Part shown: positions 1 to 8,500 of the stretch, one piece after another
How the letters are laid out: each line of letters starts with the position of its first letter
Position numbering within the stretch: position 1 is the first letter of the stretch
DNA from: a virus
Reading direction: 5' to 3' (one strand)
Virus record (IMG/VR): IMGVR_UViG_3300036771_000166
Coordinates: 1-43,786 of that record
DNA length: 43,786 nucleotides
The notes under the pieces: model-generated
Told to the model about the DNA's origin: nothing
Database searches by the model: none
What the model saw: the letters and a program-made list of their open reading frames with translations, nothing else
Made by a program: the position numbers and the translations under genes

Positions 1-354
1 GTGACTCTCGAAACTACCCCGGCACCCGCACAGGCGGCGGACGAACTGACCACCCTGCGCGCCGACGTGGCGGCGCTGGAGTTCATCTTTGACGAACTCG
101 CCCGCGCCATGGACCCGGCCGCGCTGCTCAAGGTGCTGACCTACCTCATCCGCAACGCCAAGCGCGCTGCCTCGGAGACCCAGAGCTACGACACCCTGGA
201 GCACCGCCGCCTGGTCGCCCAGGTGGAATCGCTGATGGCCCGGGTCGAGCCGCAGGCCAAGAAGCAGGCAATGACGGTGCGCAACGAGCACAACCGCCTG
301 AAGAAGGAAAAGGCCCGCCACAAGGCCGACAGCCGCCGCCAGCTGCAGAAGTAA
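1..354 (+). CDS. Conserved hypothetical protein upstream of ssrA
   Basis: 117 residues from a GTG at the first base of the window; the true start could lie further upstream. The protein looks soluble and mostly helical. It has an Ala-rich N-terminus, a middle helical section (about residues 30-90) and a strongly basic, Lys/Arg-rich tail (about 95-117) that might touch nucleic acid. I see no catalytic motif and do not recognise the family. The gene is host DNA outside the prophage, 106 bp before the tmRNA and on the same strand. Confidence 0.6.
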   Translation: MTLETTPAPAQAADELTTLRADVAALEFIFDELARAMDPAALLKVLTYLIRNAKRAASETQSYDTLEHRRLVAQVESLMARVEPQAKKQAMTVRNEHNRLKKEKARHKADSRRQLQK

Positions 355-460
355 GTCCTTGGCGGGCAAGGTGACTGTTCAGCTGGATTGGAGTAGCATC
401 CATTCCGTCAAGTAGACGTCCGGCGCTGTTTCCGGATGAAGTGCGGTTCTTGAAGAAACC

Positions 461-863
461 GGGGGTGCATTGGTTTCGACGGGGGTTGTGAAGTTACTTG
501 GTGCATGCCGAGGGGGCAGCTTTCCTCGTTAATCCAGCAGCAAACTTTTAGTTGCCAACGACGACAACTACGGTTCGAACGACTTCGCAATCGCTGCCTA
601 AAAACAGCTTTAGCGTTTAGTTCTACAGCCGCCTTAGGCGAACCCCCGAACCTACTTGTGCCCGTGCTCGTAGATGTAGGGTCATTATCACGGAACCGGT
701 TGTGATGGCTGCCTGTCAGTCACGACTTAACTAAAGCAGGCTGGTCCTGGGGTGCGCTTTGCACACCGTGCTGCCACAGGATGAGATTCAACGGTGAGCT
801 AAGCATGTAGTACCGGGGATGGAGTGCCTTCGGACGGCGGTTCAATTCCGCCCACCTCCACCA
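461..863 (+). ncRNA. ssrA: tmRNA (transfer-messenger RNA)
   Basis: The tmRNA rescues stalled ribosomes and tags their nascent chains for proteolysis. The 5' GGGGGTG (461-467) pairs over 7 bp, with one G-U, with CACCTCC (853-859), followed by discriminator A and encoded CCA (861-863). A T-arm (GGTTCAATTCC) lies just before the acceptor strand. The tag reading frame resumes at GCC 554 and ends at TAA 599-601, giving ANDDNYGSNDFAIAA, whose -AIAA end suits ClpXP-type proteases. At 403 nt it is somewhat longer than the E. coli molecule. Its last 14 bases are part of the prophage attachment core, so integration restored an intact 3' end. Confidence 0.95.
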
Positions 864-865
864 TT
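850..865 (+). repeat. attL core (direct repeat copy 1)
   Basis: GCCCACCTCCACCATT covers the last 14 bases of the tmRNA gene plus TT. The identical 16-mer recurs at 40591-40606, and the flanks differ outside the core. This is the expected product of site-specific integration into the 3' end of ssrA. Confidence 0.9.
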
Positions 866-888
866 GAAGGGTTCGAACGAATCCTAAG

Positions 889-931
889 AAGCCCGGGAAC
901 CCTTACACAACAAGGGTTCCCGGGCTTTTTT
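889..931 (+). terminator. Rho-independent terminator after ssrA
   Basis: A perfect 14-bp stem (891-904 with 912-925) with a 7-nt loop is followed by TTTTTT. It lies just inside the prophage, so the phage supplies the terminator that now ends tmRNA transcription. A comparable hairpin sits just after attR (40633-40665). Confidence 0.92.
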
Positions 932-976
932 ATTTCCGGCATCGTCCGTCCCGGTGCGTTGCAGGTCGTGAGACCG

Positions 977-1027
977 TGGGGGCATATTCTGGGGCATCTA
1001 CCCCATGCCCCCAGCCAGATGCCCCCA
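977..1027. promoter_or_regulatory. Candidate integrase arm-type sites at attL
   Basis: Four copies of a TGGGGGCATC-like word occur here. Two are direct (about 977-985 and 990-998) and two inverted (about 1004-1013 and 1018-1027), the last overlapping the integrase start codon. The same word is found twice beside attR. Clustered repeats at both ends of an integrated element are the usual look of arm-binding sites; this is inferred from position and repetition. Confidence 0.5.
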
Positions 1028-2218
1028 CTTACCGATCTTGCCTTACGGCGCGCCAAGCCGACCGAGAAGACCCAGAAGCTGTTCGACGGCGGCGGTCTAT
1101 ACTTGGAGATCTCTCCTAAGGATGGCCGGTGGTGGCGCCTCAAGTACAGATTCGACGGAAAAGAGAAGCGCCTCGCCTTGGGCGTATACCCGGACGTGCC
1201 CCTCGCCCTTGCCCGGCAGCGGCGCGAGGACGCGCGCCAGATGCTCGCTCGGGGCATCGATCCAGGCGAATACCGCAAGGCAGTCGCCCAAGCGAAAGCC
1301 GAACTTGGGGCCAACACCTTCGAAGTGACAGCGCGCGAGTGGCTTGGTAAGCGAGATTGGGTGCCGAAGTACTCGGTGAAGGTCGTGGCGTGGATGGAGA
1401 ACGACGTATTTCCCTGGATCGGATCCAGACCGGTAGCCGAGCTGACCGCCCCCGACTTCCTGCGGGTTGCGCGACGCATCGAAGCCCGGGGCGCCATCGA
1501 GTCTGCCCACCGGATCATGCAGAACTGCGGCCAGATCATGCGGTATGCGATCGCCACCGGACGCGCCGAGCGAAATCCAGTCGCCGACCTACGAGGAGCC
1601 CTGCCCCCCGCCCCTGAGCGCAATCATGCGGCCGTGGTCGACCCGATTGAGCTGGGGGACCTGCTGCGTGCCCTACATTCTTACCGAGGAACGGTCATCG
1701 TCCAGACGGCGCTGAAGCTGGCGCCCATGCTCTTTGTCAGGCCCGGGGAGCTCAGGCAGGCAGAGTGGACCGAGATCGATCTCGACGCAGCCGTCTGGAG
1801 CATTCCAGCGTCGCGAATGAAAATGCGGCAGGCGCATCTCGTCCCACTGTCCCTCCAATCCGTTCAGTTGTTGCGGGAACTGCACCCCCTCACCGGACGG
1901 GGCCAGTACGTGTTCCCTGGCGGACGGAGCGTAAGACGCCCCATGTCAGAGGGCGCCGTGCTGGCAGCGCTTAGGGTGCTGGGGTTCGACAAGGACAAGG
2001 CCACTGGCCATGGCTTCCGAGCGACCGCGCGCACGTTGCTAGACGAGGTGCTGGGCTATCGGCCAGACATCATCGAACACCAGCTGGCGCACGCCGTACG
2101 CGACCCCAACGGCAGGGCCTACAACCGTACAACCCATATGGTAGAGCGCGTACGGATGATGCAGGAGTGGGCTGATTATCTAGAGCAGCTGCGTTGTACC
2201 ATCGTTGCACAGCGCTGA
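1019..2218 (+). CDS. int: Tyrosine recombinase (integrase), P4-like
   Basis: 399 residues. It catalyses attP x attB recombination at ssrA. The N-terminal arm-binding domain opens with MPPLTDLALRRAKPTEK and DGGGLYLEI, typical of the DUF4102 domain. A core-binding domain covers about 100-200, and the catalytic domain holds R241, K268, H331-x2-R334, H357 and nucleophile Y368. I chose the ATG at 1019 because residues align with the usual P4-integrase start; the frame stays open upstream through the terminator, which is not coding. It lies 154 bp from attL. Its transcription may be self-controlled because a candidate arm site covers the start. Confidence 0.95.
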   Translation: MPPLTDLALRRAKPTEKTQKLFDGGGLYLEISPKDGRWWRLKYRFDGKEKRLALGVYPDVPLALARQRREDARQMLARGIDPGEYRKAVAQAKAELGANTFEVTAREWLGKRDWVPKYSVKVVAWMENDVFPWIGSRPVAELTAPDFLRVARRIEARGAIESAHRIMQNCGQIMRYAIATGRAERNPVADLRGALPPAPERNHAAVVDPIELGDLLRALHSYRGTVIVQTALKLAPMLFVRPGELRQAEWTEIDLDAAVWSIPASRMKMRQAHLVPLSLQSVQLLRELHPLTGRGQYVFPGGRSVRRPMSEGAVLAALRVLGFDKDKATGHGFRATARTLLDEVLGYRPDIIEHQLAHAVRDPNGRAYNRTTHMVERVRMMQEWADYLEQLRCTIVAQR

Positions 2219-2243
2219 CTAACCGTGTTCAAATCGCGAAAAT

Positions 2244-3134
2244 ATGGACGGACCGACCGCAATGGCCAGCTTCACCAATGAAGATCTGTTTAATCTGGAT
2301 CGGGAATTTGCGGAGCAGAACATTCCTCTCCACGCGCGGCCATTCCAGGCCGCAGTGCGCATCTTAGGGTCTAGCTTCTCGATTGGCCCCTTCCACACCG
2401 GGGATGGGGTGGAAGAAATTACCGCGGCCTATCGTGCGCTCTTTCCAGGGGACGACTTCTGGCCTGGCGCAGGCTGCGGCCTGGCCGCGTCTGTTGATCG
2501 GGTTCGACTTATTACGCTGCCTGTGGTTTTCGGAGAAAGTAATGTCGGCCTGCATTCCGGATTGGGGTTTGCCGACGCATCGGAGTGGCGAGCCTGGTGC
2601 CGCAACGATCCGGAAATTGCCTTGAAATCAGCGTACGCGTTCGCCGACTTGTACGACCTCTGTTACGGCCTCGAAAGCGTTCCTCAGAACTCGGAGCAGG
2701 ACGTGTTGTTTCATCGCTCGATGCAACACTTAGGCGATCTTTCTGCAAGCCTGTCGAACTCTGGCGGAGCCTCCGACGCTGCTCTACAGTCTATTTTGCT
2801 CATAGCCGAACTGGCGTTGAAGGGGGCGCTTCTTCAGTTTGGAGTTACGATGAAAACTCTTAAATACAAGTTTGGGCACAAACTACCTGAGTTAGCCAAT
2901 GAGCTTGCTAAGTTGTGTCCGCATCATGAAGACGATGAGCTGCAACGCATTTGCGAAGGAATGCCCAACCTCGTCGCTAGCCGCTATGGCTCTTCAGGAT
3001 TGACCCGTAAGCAGATTGTTGAGCTTGCTGTAGGAAGCCAGTTCATTGCTGCTTCCGCGATGCGGCGTATCAGCGAGACCGATATGGCGTTGGAGGTGCG
3101 TAGGGACGGACCACGCCCGAGCTTTCGCATCTAG
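2244..3134 (+). CDS. Accessory protein with HEPN-like C-terminal region
   Basis: 296 residues; ATG 2262 is an alternative start. I do not recognise the family. The N-terminal two-thirds looks globular (Trp, Gly and aromatic rich). The last 110 residues are helical and resemble HEPN domains: IAELALKGALL (about 187-197), GHKLPELANEL (211-221) and a SRYGSSG turn (246-252). The R-x4-6-H ribonuclease motif is not visible, so it may be a non-catalytic HEPN or an unrelated helical bundle. Codon use is more AT-rich than in structural genes, and it sits in the integrase-side accessory slot where phage defence and conversion genes are common. It is 25 bp from the integrase stop. Confidence 0.6.
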   Translation: MDGPTAMASFTNEDLFNLDREFAEQNIPLHARPFQAAVRILGSSFSIGPFHTGDGVEEITAAYRALFPGDDFWPGAGCGLAASVDRVRLITLPVVFGESNVGLHSGLGFADASEWRAWCRNDPEIALKSAYAFADLYDLCYGLESVPQNSEQDVLFHRSMQHLGDLSASLSNSGGASDAALQSILLIAELALKGALLQFGVTMKTLKYKFGHKLPELANELAKLCPHHEDDELQRICEGMPNLVASRYGSSGLTRKQIVELAVGSQFIAASAMRRISETDMALEVRRDGPRPSFRI

Positions 3135-3185
3135 CATGCGAACCAATTGAAACTTCGATTCAACCCGTGGACAACGGAAAAGGAT

Positions 3186-3231
3186 ATTGAAAATCCCCGT
3201 GTCGGCGGTTCGATTCCGTCCCCGGCCACCA
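3186..3231 (+). pseudogene. 3' fragment of tRNA-Phe (attachment-site scar)
   Basis: This stretch reads like the 3' part of a tRNA-Phe gene: anticodon GAA (3189-3191) followed by AATCCCCGTGTC, a T-arm (GGCGGTTCGATTCCGTC), acceptor CCCGGCC and encoded ACCA ending at 3231. The 5' part is missing; upstream sequence does not form the D-arm or acceptor strand. A 3' tRNA fragment next to a terminator and short direct repeats is the usual look of a phage attP or attR for tRNA-Phe, but this one lies inside an ssrA-integrated prophage. Confidence 0.8.
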
Positions 3232-3237
3232 CTTTTT

Positions 3238-3268
3238 AAAGGCTCGCAGCGATGCGGGCCTTTTTCTT
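3238..3268 (+). terminator. Terminator after the tRNA-Phe fragment
   Basis: An 8-bp stem (3241-3248 with 3253-3260, one U-G) with a GCGA loop is followed by TTTTTCTTTTT. It would end transcription of an intact tRNA-Phe after integration there, which supports the attachment-site reading. Confidence 0.75.
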
Positions 3269-3276
3269 TTTGCCTG

Positions 3277-3296
3277 TTGCACGGAATTTGCACGGA
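3277..3296. repeat. Tandem TTGCACGGA repeat
   Basis: TTGCACGGA occurs at 3277-3285 and again at 3288-3296, 11 bp apart, about one helical turn. Placed 46 bp from the tRNA-Phe fragment, these may be arm-type sites of a lost tRNA-Phe integrase. Confidence 0.4.
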
Positions 3297-3308
3297 TTGC
3301 AGAAGGCG

Positions 3309-3521
3309 TCATGCGGCTTGCTCGTCATCGACCGGGAAAAGTCGCGCAGCGATGCCATCAAATTTCGCTGCCTCTGTTCGCAGACGATCAGCCCCGCGCC
3401 GGCGTGTCGCCCTCGCCCGCCAGTCGCCGCTGTGATTCCTGTCTAGGTCATCGGCCTGCTGCCATAGCGAAGCCGCCCTCGCGCGCGCCCAGCGCGCCTT
3501 GCCGATGCTCTTCTGATCCAT
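3309..3521 (-). CDS. Small basic helical protein, unknown
   Basis: 70 residues from ATG 3521; a longer frame to 3623 exists but its N-terminus looks random. The protein is rich in Arg and Ala with Trp in the first half (ARWARARAASLWQQADDLD) and ends in a helix before LFPVDDEQAA. It may be a short DNA-associated phage protein, but no family is recognised. No strong ribosome site is seen. It points towards the tRNA-Phe scar. Confidence 0.4.
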   Translation of the reverse strand: MDQKSIGKARWARARAASLWQQADDLDRNHSGDWRARATRRRGADRLRTEAAKFDGIAARLFPVDDEQAA

Positions 3522-3680
3522 GCAGCTACTGTCGCCGCCGGCGGTCGCACGCGCCGATACGGAGGCAACGCTGGCTAACCGACAAGCTTGATGTGTAGCA
3601 TCGCCTTCAACGGAGCAGCTCAAAGATCAAAAAAGCGCGCTCTGCTGAAACCACCTAAACTCAAGAGCCATTGGTTTCGA

Positions 3681-3911
3681 ATGAAACGAGAGTACTGCGC
3701 CGTGATTTCAGCCCGACGAGGCTGGATTGTTAAATGTCCATGGGAGGGGCGTTTTGAGCGTCTTTTCCCACATGCATTCGAGACACAGGATTCGGCGCTC
3801 CATTTTGCTAGAGCCATCGCCTCAGACCACTTCAGCCAGTCTGGAGTCCCAACGGGGATCGAATGGCAAGATGAGATTGGCCGGCTGCGTCTTGAGAAGA
3901 TTTGCGGGTAG
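3681..3911 (+). CDS. Small hypothetical protein
   Basis: 76 residues from ATG 3681. An upstream in-frame ATG at 3591 would add 30 basic residues. The sequence (MKREYCAVISARRGWIVKCPWEG, then FETQDSALHFARAIASDH) has the strand-turn-strand-helix look of small DUF2188-like proteins, but this is only resemblance. No good Shine-Dalgarno precedes either start. It stands alone between minus-strand genes in the accessory patchwork. Confidence 0.4.
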   Translation: MKREYCAVISARRGWIVKCPWEGRFERLFPHAFETQDSALHFARAIASDHFSQSGVPTGIEWQDEIGRLRLEKICG

Positions 3912-4039
3912 TCCCAAGCTTCCGTCATCGCTTCCCGAGCCGTCGAAAATGATGCTTCGGCGACCAAGCGCAGGATACGGACCTGGGTCTCAGATTCCGC
4001 GACGGCACGTCAGCGCCATGCAAAGGCGCTGGCAACCCT

Positions 4040-4654
4040 TCAGACGGCGCCAAGATCCCGCACGATCGCCTCACCCCGCTGCAGGAAGGCGGCGATGATT
4101 CGCCCGCCGGCTACGTGCCGCCCCTCTTCAGCATTCACGTACTCGGCTTGCCGGCGCCCAGCGGCCAAGATCGCGTCGGGATGGAAGCTATCGGGGAGAT
4201 CCCGCAGCGGCTGACCTGGCGCAGCAATCCCGCCCACCAGCGCAGCGACACGTGCGTGATGGTCGACATCTGACTTCGCGTACGCGCTGCCGACAACCCG
4301 ACCTTGGGCCTTGGACCAACCGACCACCACGATTTCCGCCTGCAGCTGATCGAGATCCATCTCGGCGTCTAGGGCTGCCTGGACGTAGTTGGGCCACAGC
4401 TGATCCATAACCGGCCCGACCTCCCGCATGATCTGTTCAATGCTGAAGGCGTGCCGGAAGCTGGCCTCAAGACACAGCTGATAGATGCGAAGGAAGAACT
4501 GCGCGGATCCGCGACCGGCCACCACGATGTTGTGTTGAGGGATCAGCAGCAGCTTGGCACCCTCTGAGACCTCGCCGCTGACAGCATCCCGAGCAAGGGT
4601 GTCAACCGCAACGAATGCTCGATCTGGCGTCATCAGCACATTCAGGATGCTCAT
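4040..4654 (-). CDS. Proteasome-like Ntn-hydrolase candidate
   Basis: 204 residues from ATG 4654, preceded by AGGCGAG. After Met removal the chain begins with Ser. Counting it as residue 1, Asp falls at 17 (in FVAVDTLA) and Lys at 33 (in EGAKLLLI), followed by NIVVAGRGS. This matches the T1/D17/K33 layout and the VIAG(F/R)-G strand of HslV and proteasome beta subunits, with Ser in place of Thr. The later part is helical then strand rich (EIVVVGWSKAQGRVVGSAY), also consistent. It may be a self-activating amidase or peptidase; substrate unknown. It lies beyond the tail genes in the same orientation, separated from them by a plus-strand gene. Length and fold are inferred from motifs only. Confidence 0.6.
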   Translation of the reverse strand: MSILNVLMTPDRAFVAVDTLARDAVSGEVSEGAKLLLIPQHNIVVAGRGSAQFFLRIYQLCLEASFRHAFSIEQIMREVGPVMDQLWPNYVQAALDAEMDLDQLQAEIVVVGWSKAQGRVVGSAYAKSDVDHHARVAALVGGIAAPGQPLRDLPDSFHPDAILAAGRRQAEYVNAEEGRHVAGGRIIAAFLQRGEAIVRDLGAV

Positions 4655-4869
4655 CGGCTCGCCTATCTGGCCAAGCCGAACTATCGTTGGGCCAGATGGC
4701 GTTGTCTAGGGCAGGCTGCGGCCCTGATCTGGGCGGAGTAGCACGTAGCCCGATTACACCAAGGCGAGCTCAAGGCTCCGTGGCCAGCAAAAATCTGCGC
4801 CCACTTAACAAACGGACGAATATTATTCTCTCTCGAGGCAATCCGGCCCGATTTCCGACGAGAAGACCC

Positions 4870-5157
4870 ATGCCAAACACCGGACAGTTCTATCTCGTTG
4901 ACGTCGCTGGCCAAGTAGACGAGGCTGGGCGGCTCCTTGAAGTAACGAGCGTTCAGTGCCGATGCCTGCCGTGCGGCTGGTCGTTTGATGCCTTGCCTGG
5001 CCGGGGCCTGATTGCCATTGCGGGAGGAGCCGTTCTCGCCTGCCCGCATTGTGAGAATCGTCAGGCCGTCAGCCTGGCTAGATTTTCTGAGTTCATTGAC
5101 CGCGTTGGCAGCGGGTCTCGCCCAGCACCCACGGATGCCGATCACCTGAGCCACTAG
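4870..5157 (+). CDS. Small zinc-ribbon protein
   Basis: 95 residues from ATG 4870 (GAGAAG 6 bp upstream). Two Cys pairs, CRCLPCGW (about 35-41) and CPHC (about 62-65), separated by a hydrophobic strand segment, form a plausible four-Cys zinc ribbon. Such small ribbons occur in phage regulators and host-takeover factors, but no specific family is recognised. The remainder is acidic and soluble. The 215 bp upstream holds no clear gene. Confidence 0.55.
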   Translation: MPNTGQFYLVDVAGQVDEAGRLLEVTSVQCRCLPCGWSFDALPGRGLIAIAGGAVLACPHCENRQAVSLARFSEFIDRVGSGSRPAPTDADHLSH

Positions 5158-5280
5158 CGGGCCGAAACGGTGGCAATGCTGCTGGCCAGCGAGCCGCCGG
5201 CGATGGAGGCCTATCGCGTGAGCCGCGGGGTGAACACCCCGCGGAACAACCAGCCCGCGCTGCTCGACCAGGTGGCGTGA
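5158..5280 (+). pseudogene. C-terminal remnant of SOS-associated (YedK/SRAP) peptidase
   Basis: From 5161 a reading frame of 39 codons encodes LLASEPPAMEAYRVSRGVN then TPRNNQPALLDQVA and stops at 5278-5280. The motif YRVSR-VN-x-RN is the conserved C-terminus of SRAP/HMCES proteins, which shield abasic sites in single-stranded DNA. The preceding codon in frame is TAG and no N-terminal domain precedes it, so this is a truncated scar that marks a recombination joint between the accessory patchwork and the tail operon. Confidence 0.6.
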
Positions 5281-5478
5281 TCAGGCGGCGCTCTCGTCCT
5301 GATCTTCCTCCGCGGTGAACTTGTAGCTGCGCCCGGTAACCAACCCTGCAGCCGCCGCCGGTGCCACGGTCAGGGTGAGCTGGGGCACCCCGGCCTCGAT
5401 CGGGACGAAGTTCAGCGTCACGACACCAGGCTGATCGGCCATTTCCATTTTCATCTGCAGCTTTGCGCGAAATTGCAT
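5281..5478 (-). CDS. Small protein at the end of the tail operon
   Basis: 65 residues from ATG 5478, chosen because GGAGAG lies 7 bp upstream; a TTG at 5535 would extend it but lacks a site. It follows the fibre gene by 53 bp and is the last gene of the late operon. The sequence is beta rich (VVTLNFVPIEAGVPQLTLTV) with an acidic tail, resembling small tail-associated proteins found after tip or fibre genes. Function unknown. Confidence 0.6.
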   Translation of the reverse strand: MQFRAKLQMKMEMADQPGVVTLNFVPIEAGVPQLTLTVAPAAAAGLVTGRSYKFTAEEDQDESAA

Positions 5479-5531
5479 ATATCTCTCCAGGTTGTGCGGT
5501 GGCATGGATACGCTGGCCACCGCTTCAGCGG

Positions 5532-8500
5532 TCAATCTTCAATCGACACGATCGATAGGCTCTGCGACGTGGTTGACGCGTCCCAGTTACCAGAATCGTG
5601 GCTGTAGCTCTGACTTGAAAACGCGACGACCTCAGCGCGATAGGTTCTCTGTGCCGTGCCGTCGGCGCTGTCGTTCAACGTCAGCGACCCGGACCATCGG
5701 GAGATCAGCACGTCTGGCGAATCAGGCTCGTTGCGGATGTCAAGATTTCCCCCGGCCTGGACCTGGCCCCAAAGCACCTCACCAGCCGCCCCGATGCGAC
5801 GATAGACATTGACCGTCGCCGAGTTCGCACCCCCGCCCGGCCGGAATCCATCGGGGCCGAGTGCGTTCTTCGTAGCTCGTACCGTTCGGCTGTAGCTGAT
5901 CACCACCTGCTTGTTCCGCCCATTGGTATCGAACGGGCCGACAGTGACGAAGTTTCCGATGGTGACAATGCTGGTCGATTGCGCGGCGTTGCGCCTGATG
6001 CCCGCGGCCAGCGCACCACCCCAGTAGGCGTTGCCGTTCACGTCCATCCAGACCGTGGCGTTGGCCTTGCTGGCCGCCGCAGCACCAACGTTCGGCCCGA
6101 AGTAGTCGATCAGCCCCTCGCCACTGTTCCCGAACCCGTTGCCGATGATCCGCTGGGAATTACCCTTCCAGACGCGGATGTAGCCGTCCCGCATCTCGAT
6201 GCCATCCGGCTGGTTCGGGCTCAGGATCTGGAACACGTTGGCCAGGATCTTCATATCGACGATCCTGCCGTCGTTCTTCATGACCATCCCCCCAGTCAAT
6301 CCGTCGGCAGTCACATACATGCTGTAGCCGGCAAAGGACTCGCTACCGCCCGCACTCCATGGGGACGGGCCGACTTGCTCGGGACGCATTTCCTCGAGCA
6401 TAGGCTGGGCGCCCCACAGATATGGAGTGGTGTGCTGAGGGCCTGTGGCTTGTGCTCGCCACCCCATGCACGCCTTCACTGCCCCGGCTGGCGCAGTGGC
6501 CACTACAAAGCCACGGGGTAGGCTTGCCAGGGTTGCGGTGGTGGAGTCCTGCCGTGGCACAACGGCTCCGGCGTGTTCGCTGATCATCTGATTGTTGGCG
6601 TTGTAGAACGTCAGCATCGCAACGGCTTCGCACCGGAAGGGGTTGAGCCATACCGAGGAGCAATAGCGTTTTCCCGGAGCAACCGGGACGGCCACGCGGT
6701 TCCTGATCACGCCGTACCTCGTCTGCCCAGCAGGTGGACTTCCGGCGTTCAGAGAACGAAAGCCCAAGGCGTTCATCCCTGGCGGCCAATACTGGTTGTC
6801 ACCAAGAAGGTTGACCGTAGGGTTCTCCCAAAATCCAGAGTCATTCCACGCCCAGACCCAGTCACTCGCCCCGTCCTTGAACATAGTGTTCGGGATGAGG
6901 TTGCCGCCGCCGGCCATGCTGCCCTTCACTGTCGCCGTGAGTGTCTGCACAGTGCTGGCGTCGGCCTTCTCTCCCACGCTGGCGCCCACCTGGTTGACCT
7001 GCTGCCCGAGCGCAGTGATCTGACCGCCCTGCTGGGTGACGGTAGTCGTCAGCGCGGACAACCCCGTCGCGGCCGCATCGGCCGTCGTCTTGGCGCCATA
7101 CGCATCGGTAACGTCCTGCCAGATGACGTTGTCCACCAGAATACCGACGTTCTGCACGGTCAACCCACCAGCAGGCTGTGTGCCGGGAATCGACAGCCAC
7201 AACTGACCGGTACGGGTGTTGGGCGTAGTCACGGTCACATAGGCCGATATGCGCGTCCACTGACTTAGCGAATCCAGACGACGATTCTCAACACCGGCAT
7301 GCCACGAGCGCGCGCCACTGCTATTCAAAACACTGACGCCGAACCTAAACACCGCATCCCCCGGAGCGACGCCGGAGAAGAAGGTATTGTTTCGGACAAC
7401 TGCTTCAATGTAGTACGTGCGACCCGTTACGGTGGAAATACTGGGTCCGAAGTAAATGTCAGTGTTCCCAGCAGCAGGAGTGATTGTTCGCCGCAGCAGG
7501 CCAACGCGGCTGCCCTCAAAGGTGGAGCTACCGGCATTGCCGGCCTTCGCTCGAAACTCCCCGTTTCCACCAACGGCAGAAATGATCTGCTCTGATGCGT
7601 AGCCCTCGAAGCCTGCGTCGATCATGATGTTCGGGCCGGCCTGCTGAGTGGCCGCGAGCTGTGCGTTCACCGAGGTGATCGCTTGGCCCTGAGCGGTGAT
7701 GGTGCCCTCCAGCACGGTCACTTTTCCGGTAAGCGTGCTTGTAGCGTCCGCATTTGCCGCGGTCGCGCTGGCGATCTCCTCGATCGACGGTACGTAGCCC
7801 GTGGCAATCTCGCCGACTTGTACTTGGATGTTGTCCCATTCGACCCATTGGTCAGGGGAGTTTGCCCCGTAAATTCGGATGTAGACATTGCAGGTCGACG
7901 CGGTCGCGGGCGCGGTGCCAGTCCAGGTATGACGTGCCCAGTCCGCAGTCGTAACTCTGTCGGCTGATGCCGGTGTTCCGGTGTAGCCGATGATTGCCCC
8001 AGCAGCATCCCGCCACTGAAATTGCAAGAAGACCCGCACACCGGGGGTTCCACGCACATACGCGGACATCGTGTGCTTCTTTGCTGGGTCGACCTTCATG
8101 GATTTCAGCGTGCTGAGGCTGTAAAACTCGTAGTAGCCGCCTGGCGAAGCGAGGTTGGCAATTTCCCAACGTGCGGCTTTGGCGCTGCCCGGCAAGGCAG
8201 AATCCACGTACGAACGCGAGATCGTCGCGCCTGCAGTACTGCCGCTGGCGGCATACCAACCCAATCCATTTTGTTCGAAGCCACTGTTCGCCAGAAGGTT
8301 GTCGCCACCGATGTTCTGCAGGCTCGCGGTCACGTTGGTCAGTGCGGTGCCTTGGCTCGTGACCGTACTGCCGAGCTGTGTGACCTTGCTGTCCAGCGAG
8401 GTCAGCGCCGCGTTGCTGGCCTTGCCGGCCACGTCCGCCTGAACCTGCGTCAGCGCACTTCCCTGTGCGACCAGCGTGCCCTCGATGACACCGGTCCGCG

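Noticed and set aside
824-1018. Longer integrase start upstream
   Set aside because: The frame is open but runs back through the ssrA terminator and the att core; the conserved domain begins at 1019.
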